From Desulfobacteraceae bacterium 4572_19 (GTDB taxonomy: Bacteria; Desulfobacterota; Desulfobacteria; Desulfobacterales; NBLS01), in contig NBLS01000053.1 in assembly GCA_002084385.1 (NCBI GenBank), positions 1 to 9,548 on the forward strand: 9,548 bases of DNA, in the 5' to 3' direction. Both the position numbers and the translations under genes were made by a program. The notes under the pieces are model-generated. The model had not been told where the DNA came from. It worked only from the letters and a program-made list of their open reading frames with translations, and did no database searches. Shown here one piece after another: positions 6,603-9,548 of this stretch (position 1 is its first letter; every line of letters begins with the position of its first letter).

Positions 6603-6924
6603 TTTAAAAGGCTCATTTTCAGTTGCTATTCCTTTACTTTCAGATGCTCTAAACAAAGAAGAACTGGAAAAAGAAAACCCACCGAAAAAAATGCGAGCAA
6701 CGATTTCTTTTGATGGTACGAATACTAACATACATATAAAGACTTCGGAGAGTACACAAGATATAGAACTTACTTGTAAGGATAAATGTATTATTCCTTA
6801 TAATGCGACATTTAGTTCATCACGGATACGAAGACCGTTTGTTCCCATATTGTTTAAATGTAACGATAAGAAATATGCGGTACATGTAACCAAAGAAAAT
6901 AAGTTAGCGTTAAAAACAGAATAA
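6592..6924 (+). CDS. Single-domain protein of repeated-domain family, divergent copy
   Basis: A 110-residue protein from ATG 6592, inside the end of the preceding gene (11-base overlap), with GGGGGAG at 6581-6587. The first 30 residues include a Lys/Glu-rich stretch (NKEELEKENPPKK). The rest follows the family layout: MRATISFDG, DIELTCKDKCIIPYNATF (57-74), then FVPILFKCNDKKYAVHVTKE (83-102) and KLALKTE at the C-terminus. It is the most diverged full copy and keeps the final K-L-x-L-K pattern. No signal peptide, membrane helix or enzyme motif is seen. It is the last member of the cluster, followed by a 67-base leader of the next structural gene. Confidence 0.62.
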   Translation: MKIDLKGSFSVAIPLLSDALNKEELEKENPPKKMRATISFDGTNTNIHIKTSESTQDIELTCKDKCIIPYNATFSSSRIRRPFVPILFKCNDKKYAVHVTKENKLALKTE

Positions 6925-6959
6925 AAATTTAAAACCAGCCTGCAAGGTAATCCCTCCCA

Positions 6960-6997
6960 GCTCATGGCTAAAACGGAAAAGGAGTTTTCCCATGAGC
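6960..6997 (+). promoter_or_regulatory. Two-part hairpin over fibre-like gene start
   Basis: GCTCATGG (6960-6967) pairs perfectly with CCATGAGC (6990-6997), which contains the start ATG 6992. Inside it, AAAAC (6970-6974) pairs with GTTTT (6984-6988), separated from the outer stem by a 2 x 1 internal loop. The loop GGAAAAGGA displays most of the AAAAGGAG ribosome site. The site is thus exposed at the tip while the start codon is in the stem, resembling known phage translational operators in shape. No binding protein is identified. Confidence 0.48.
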
Positions 6998-7591
6998 AAC
7001 ATTATTCAAGCAACAAATTTAGCACAAAAAATGGCAGAGGATAAAGAGATAGCACATGCTCTTTTACACCACAAAGACAAACTTGCTTTTACCGGTACTG
7101 TAAAAACAGACCATGTAAGAAATGGCAAGCTTATTCATTCCCAGATCGGTAAAAACACGTTTACCACGGAAGGTATGGCCAAGATGCTTAACATCATGTT
7201 CCATGATGTAGCCAAAGCCGCCGCACATATCTGGTATGTTGGTATTTTTAAAAACAACATCACTCCGACACTTGCAGATACAGGTGCAAAGCTTGGAGCT
7301 GGCAACGCTTATGGCGAGTGCCAGGACGCAGACTATGACTCCCCATTAACAAACAGACCTGCTTACACAACGGAAGATACTACCACTGCTGTAATTTCCA
7401 ACGTGAACGCAAAGGCTCATTTCATTATGAATGGTAGTATTACTGTTTATGGTGCTTTTCTTGCTGATACTCCTGCAAAGACTTCGTCTTCTGCTGTTAT
7501 GATGTGTGCTAAAAGGTTTGGTACACCCCGTGCTGTTATCAATGACGATGAGATATATGTTACATACCAAGTGTCAGCAACAACATCATAA
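6992..7591 (+). CDS. Virion structural protein, fibre/appendage type
   Basis: A 199-residue protein from ATG 6992 with AAAAGGAG at 6977-6984. It has a helical N-terminus (ATNLAQKMAEDKEIAHALLH), then FTGTVKTDHVRNGKLIHSQI (33-52) and TFTTEGMAKMLNIMF. Further on are WYVGIFKNNITPTLADTG (81-98), YGECQDADYDSPLTNRPAYT (107-126), SITVYGAFLAD (149-159) and NDDEIYVTYQVS near the end. This layout, with the h-Y-V-G-h-F segment, the Tyr/Asp/Arg-Pro segment and a final E-I-Y-V-T-Y-Q-V-S, matches a recurrent family of phage proteins usually annotated as tail fibre-related or structural. It lies downstream of connector genes in podovirus-like phages. The exact position in the virion is not known to me. Its start codon lies in a hairpin, so translation may be controlled. 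Confidence 0.66.
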   Translation: MSNIIQATNLAQKMAEDKEIAHALLHHKDKLAFTGTVKTDHVRNGKLIHSQIGKNTFTTEGMAKMLNIMFHDVAKAAAHIWYVGIFKNNITPTLADTGAKLGAGNAYGECQDADYDSPLTNRPAYTTEDTTTAVISNVNAKAHFIMNGSITVYGAFLADTPAKTSSSAVMMCAKRFGTPRAVINDDEIYVTYQVSATTS

Positions 7592-7637
7592 GCTACTTAA
7601 TAGTTTCATGCTATTTGCAATTATGTTGATATTTTCC

Positions 7638-7664
7638 TTGACTTTCTAATAAAAAGTGTATATT
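7638..7664 (+). promoter_or_regulatory. Sigma70-like promoter of HNH gene
   Basis: TTGACT (7638-7643) matches five of six bases of the -35 consensus. TATATT (7659-7664, spacer 15) or TATTCT (7661-7666, spacer 17) would be the -10. Transcription would start near 7671, downstream of the left arm of the 17-bp stem and within the palindrome 7670-7683. Confidence 0.48.
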
Positions 7665-7669
7665 CTCTT

Positions 7670-7683
7670 AATTAACGTTAATT
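7670..7683. promoter_or_regulatory. 14-bp perfect palindrome, operator candidate
   Basis: AATTAACGTTAATT is identical to its own reverse complement. It covers the predicted transcription start of the HNH promoter, a classic place for a dimeric repressor. In RNA it is also a small self-pairing element inside the loop of the larger hairpin. AT-richness makes such palindromes more likely by chance. Confidence 0.4.
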
Positions 7684-7704
7684 TTATAAAAGGAGAATAT
7701 CAAC

Positions 7705-8523
7705 ATGAACAACAAGTTTGAGATTAAAGGCAGTTTGGTAGAAGTTATTGTTCCTCACAAAAAATCAGGGGAACAATTTACATTTACATTAGATGTAGAT
7801 GATTTGAAAATAATCCAGTCCAAAGCATCATGGGGAATGGATAAAAACAAAACCTCCGCAGTTGCTAATTTTAGACAGGAGGGGAAAGCCTGTAAGATTA
7901 CAATGCACCGGCTTTTAACAGACGTAAAGAACATAAACTTTGCAGACAAAGACAGGTTTAATTTACGCCGTGAAAATTTAGTTGCATCAACAACACGGAA
8001 ACGGCGTAGAGAGTCGGGCGTTTATTTAAAAGGCAACGATATTTCAGTTAGTGGGGATACTTTGTATATGCAAATAAATAACCCCACTGCAAGCGGAACG
8101 GTATTGATAGACAGGGCAGACAGGGAGCTTATATCTCAATACACATGGAATATTAACCCTGTTAATGGATATGTTCAAACCAGAATAAGAAAAGGCAGGG
8201 AACATTCAACACCTCTCTATATGCACAGGTTATTAATGGGTGCATGTAAAGGAGATTCGCAAGTTGACCATATAGACCGTAACAGACTAAATAATAAACG
8301 AAGCAATTTAAGGTTTGTTACATGGTCAGAGAACCAGCTCAACAAAGGTTTGGGGAGGGATAACACATTAGGGTTTAGGGGTGTATGCCTTACCAAAGAC
8401 TTTACTTTTCGGGCTCAATTAAAAGTTATGAACAAAACGTTGGCAAAAACTTTCAAAACCTTTGAAGAAGCTAAAGCTCAAAGAATAGCATGGGAAAAGG
8501 AACACGAGATACCACATTTATAA
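7705..8523 (+). CDS. HNH homing-type endonuclease with AP2-like C-terminus
   Basis: A 272-residue protein from ATG 7705 with AAAGGAG at 7689-7695. The catalytic HNH core is in the second half: MHRLL with His174, then QVDHIDRN with Asp188-His189, then RLNNKRSNLRFVTWSENQ (194-211), which holds the metal and DNA contact residues. After it, GFRGVCLTKDFTFRAQLKV (223-241) and EEAKAQRIAWEKEH form an AP2-like DNA-binding domain. The first half is a worn copy of the same layout: ITMHRLL (65-71) followed by DKDRFNLRRENLVAST (81-96), but without the Asp-His pair. Such free-standing HNH genes are homing endonucleases that cut alleles lacking them and spread by repair. It has its own promoter, operator candidate and terminator, so it behaves as a separate cassette among virion genes. 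Confidence 0.85.
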   Translation: MNNKFEIKGSLVEVIVPHKKSGEQFTFTLDVDDLKIIQSKASWGMDKNKTSAVANFRQEGKACKITMHRLLTDVKNINFADKDRFNLRRENLVASTTRKRRRESGVYLKGNDISVSGDTLYMQINNPTASGTVLIDRADRELISQYTWNINPVNGYVQTRIRKGREHSTPLYMHRLLMGACKGDSQVDHIDRNRLNNKRSNLRFVTWSENQLNKGLGRDNTLGFRGVCLTKDFTFRAQLKVMNKTLAKTFKTFEEAKAQRIAWEKEHEIPHL

Positions 8524-8536
8524 TACCATTGTAGAT

Positions 8537-8572
8537 AAAAAGCACAAATGACACGTTTCATTTGTGCTTTTT
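8537..8572. terminator. Intrinsic terminator after HNH gene
   Basis: Bases 8537-8551 and 8558-8572 form a perfect 15-bp stem (AAAAAGCACAAATGA / TCATTTGTGCTTTTT) with loop CACGTT. A T tract ends the + strand and an A tract begins it, so it could terminate in both directions. It lies 14 bases after the HNH stop codon. Confidence 0.88.
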
Positions 8573-8610
8573 CCAGAACCAGATATTTCAAGCGATTTAT
8601 AGGATAATTA

Positions 8611-9492
8611 ATGCCAGAAATAAACCACAAAAACTTAGGTACAATTCAAGAACATGCTTATTTGGAAGGCTTGATAATAAGCGTTGACCGAACCGAAGAT
8701 ACTGCCAGTGTGGTAGTGTTGGAATTTGGGGCAAGACTTGATGATGTGCCTGTTTTTTATCATTGTGATCCTTTAGCTCCTATTCGGGAAAATGGAGCGA
8801 TACGAGACGGGGCTAAGGGGTTTGTGGCTGGTGATAAAGTTATTTTATTGTGTGAGCTTAATACAGCACAACTTAATCAAGAAAGGATTAAGAACGTTTG
8901 TGTTATTGGTCATATGGCTGGTGCTAAAAAATGTGCCTATAATTATATTTTAGTTCGGGCAAGTAAGAACGCATTGAAACAGATAAAAGCAGGGGAAACT
9001 TATCCGGGGGAAGAGTGCATTATTTATGATGTTCAGGAGGAAGCGATGGCAGTTATTGCCACCGGAGAGGGTGAGACATTAAGTATGCCCTGCCCTGTTA
9101 ATAATGCCCTGCCTTTTTTGGAAAACATTAAATTTCAGGGCGTGAGTTTGTATGAGGAATTTCCACAAGGTTCTGATGTTGTTTTTGAAGAAGCTGGATA
9201 TACTCCTGAATGGACAGAGGATTTAAACGGAGACGATATAAGAGGGAGTATTGAAGCCAAGGAGTGGTGGGATACTTACGACCCAAACGGCAACCCTGTT
9301 ATGGAAATGTTTGAAGACATGACCTTTGGAGTTATGAATGATACAGACGGTTCATACTCAAAGGTTGAAAGTATTTTACAAGAACATGAAGAGAAAATAG
9401 CACAATGGGATGAGAACAGTAATTCATTTGGTCAGGATTTTAGAGAATATCCAATTAAAGGTTCGGTTGATTTAAAAGTTCGGAGAGAATGA
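8611..9492 (+). CDS. Phage structural protein with OB-fold-like N-terminus
   Basis: A 293-residue protein from ATG 8611 with a modest AGGA site at 8601-8604. Residues 18-104 look like an OB-type beta barrel: LEGLIISVDRTEDTASVVVL, DVPVFYHCDP (45-54), FVAGDKVILLCE (71-82) and VCVIGHMAG (96-104). OB domains of this kind occur in phage baseplate, spike and tail proteins. The middle is mixed. The C-terminal third is very acidic and aromatic (EEFPQGSDVVFEEAGY; EAKEWWDTYDPNGNPVMEMF), ending in an acidic helix and KGSVDLKVRRE. I cannot name the family; a tail-tip or adhesion role is an inference. It lies directly behind a terminator with only 38 bases in between, so its expression needs antitermination, leaky readthrough or a promoter I cannot see. 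Confidence 0.6.
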   Translation: MPEINHKNLGTIQEHAYLEGLIISVDRTEDTASVVVLEFGARLDDVPVFYHCDPLAPIRENGAIRDGAKGFVAGDKVILLCELNTAQLNQERIKNVCVIGHMAGAKKCAYNYILVRASKNALKQIKAGETYPGEECIIYDVQEEAMAVIATGEGETLSMPCPVNNALPFLENIKFQGVSLYEEFPQGSDVVFEEAGYTPEWTEDLNGDDIRGSIEAKEWWDTYDPNGNPVMEMFEDMTFGVMNDTDGSYSKVESILQEHEEKIAQWDENSNSFGQDFREYPIKGSVDLKVRRE

Positions 9493-9520
9493 AATTTGGG
9501 TATGTGCTGTTAATTCTTAT

Positions 9521-9548
9521 ATGGGAACGATAGTATCTTATTGTGATG
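9521..9548 (+). CDS. Possible start of next gene (partial)
   Basis: ATG 9521 opens a frame (MGTIVSYCD) that runs off the window. The frame is also open upstream to 9491, reading EIWVCAVNSY before it, but no ribosome site lies before 9521. The ATG at 9489 overlaps the previous stop (ATGA) and follows GGAGAG, yet its own frame stops after 14 codons at 9531. One extra A in the run at 9492-9494 would join that ATG to the open frame. Either the gene starts at 9521, or a one-base deletion is present. Confidence 0.27.

Larger units (their letters stand above)
7623..7706 (+). promoter_or_regulatory. 17-bp stem hiding HNH ribosome site and start
   Basis: Bases 7623-7639 (ATGTTGATATTTTCCTT) pair with 7690-7706 (AAGGAGAATATCAACAT) over 17 base pairs with a single G-U pair. 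The right arm contains the Shine-Dalgarno AGGAG (7691-7695) and the first two bases of ATG 7705. The 50-base loop (7640-7689) contains most of a promoter. RNA read through from upstream would fold and block translation; RNA started inside the loop would lack the left arm and be translatable. Early I-TevI and late lysozyme control in T4 use this logic. Confidence 0.65.

Noticed and set aside
7592..7622. Terminator after the fibre-like gene
   Set aside because: Only a five-base AATAG/CTATT match with a short T-rich end is visible, too weak to call.
8573..8610. Promoter for the 8611 gene
   Set aside because: The 38-base gap has TTTATAGGATAAT-like AT-rich sequence, but no -35/-10 pair fits and the room before the start codon is too small.
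1..9548. tRNA genes, CRISPR arrays, insertion sequences, integrase or attachment sites
   Set aside because: I saw no cloverleaf-like pattern, spaced repeat array, transposase, integrase or terminal inverted repeats. Virus type (lytic or prophage) therefore stays open.

Overview
The window is a stretch of the late structural (virion) module of a tailed double-stranded DNA phage or prophage, most likely short-tailed (podovirus-like). All convincing genes lie on the + strand and are tightly packed, often with ATGA or ATAATG stop/start overlaps. Base composition is AT-rich and most genes have strong AGGAG-type ribosome binding sites. This fits a low-GC bacterial host with standard initiation (Bacillota-like is possible), but nothing here fixes the host.

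Layout. 1-1215: C-terminal part of the portal protein, open at the left edge, with a long coiled-coil tail. 1228-1950: acidic scaffold-like protein. 2042-3145: major capsid protein of the N4-gp56 type. 3235-3693: likely head decoration protein. 3693-3896: small basic protein. 3893-4452: head-tail adaptor-like gene, broken by a perfect 68-bp tandem duplication that shifts the frame. 4545-5411: tail hub or stopper protein of beta-propeller type, apparently without its N-terminal part. 5408-6924: four small genes sharing one repeated domain. 6992-7591: structural (fibre or appendage type) protein. 7705-8523: HNH homing-type endonuclease with its own promoter, palindromic operator candidate and intrinsic terminator. 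8611-9492: OB-fold-like virion protein. The start of one more gene lies at the right edge.

How it works together. Portal, scaffold and capsid genes would build the prohead. The adaptor and hub would close the portal vertex after packaging. The later genes probably supply appendages or fibres. The HNH gene looks like a self-contained homing cassette between two structural genes.

Most interesting signals. (1) All four genes with an untranslated leader of about 65-115 nt and no terminator in it (capsid, decoration, fibre-like, HNH) have an inverted repeat that pairs the start-codon region with upstream RNA. In the HNH leader the stem is 17 bp, also covers the Shine-Dalgarno sequence, and encloses a sigma70-like promoter, so readthrough RNA would be silenced but locally started RNA would not. 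This is the logic known for some phage T4 genes. (2) A run of five related domains in four consecutive genes (5408-6924), with a shared C-terminal motif, which I do not recognise as a described family. (3) Signs of damage or misassembly between 3980 and 4550, and possibly a one-base deletion at about 9492.
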